From contig NZ_CANMQQ010000019.1 of NCBI RefSeq assembly GCF_947500045.1, forward strand, positions 1 through 64,000: 64,000 nt of DNA. Reading direction: 5' to 3'. The DNA is from an uncultured Ruegeria sp. (lineage in GTDB: Bacteria > Pseudomonadota > Alphaproteobacteria > Rhodobacterales > Rhodobacteraceae). The translations under genes were made by a program, and so were the position numbers. The notes below the pieces were generated by a model. It was not told the DNA's origin and searched no databases. It saw nothing but the letters and a program-made list of their open reading frames with translations. Of the stretch, positions 63,924 to 64,000 are shown one piece after another; the first letter of the stretch is position 1, and each line of letters starts with the position of its first letter.

Positions 63924-64000
63924 TCAGTTAATCAGCAAAACCGCCTCGACCCGGCGATTGATATCGCGGCCCTCGGGCGTGGCGTTCGAGGTGATCGGGG
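63924..64000 (-). CDS. OmpA family protein, C-terminal fragment cut by window edge
   Basis: Reverse complement reads PITSNATPEGRDINRRVEAVLLIN*, typical OmpA_C terminus. Not in the ORF track. Confidence 0.65.
   Translation of the reverse strand, partial: PITSNATPEGRDINRRVEAVLLIN

Overview
This 64 kb window is a high-GC alphaproteobacterial chromosome segment. Gene content and order (rpoE-chrR, saccharopine gene pair, ALDH16-type dehydrogenase, Hint and RTX proteins, tmpAB-like genes) fit a Rhodobacteraceae / Roseobacter-group genome. I found no tRNA, rRNA, CRISPR array, intact transposon or prophage. Housekeeping content includes partial gcvT, rmuC, mutL, lspA, purH, rsmB, dapB, rbfA, truB, rpsO, pnp, nth, rppH and ada/ogt. 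Accessory content includes a SitABCD/TroABCD-type metal transporter, deoC plus an ALDH16-like protein, and a TmpA/TmpB-like organophosphonate oxygenase pair with a cupin-like partner. It also includes a Tat-exported protein that looks like an alanyl-tRNA synthetase catalytic core, a BCCT transporter, a periplasmic sulfatase, an ArsR/SRPBCC/DUF1761 cassette and a PliG-like protein next to rpoE-chrR. The leads I rate highest are: (1) the exported AlaRS-like protein at 33.2-34.0 kb; (2) the LysR-tmpA-tmpB-cupin operon at 29.7-33.1 kb; (3) the structure-rich, mostly non-coding 39.1-40.1 kb interval, which contains a likely sRNA and a 70-aa ORF; (4) paired operators in the sit, arsR and aldehyde dehydrogenase promoters. 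All product names come from reading the translations and motifs by eye. No database search was run.
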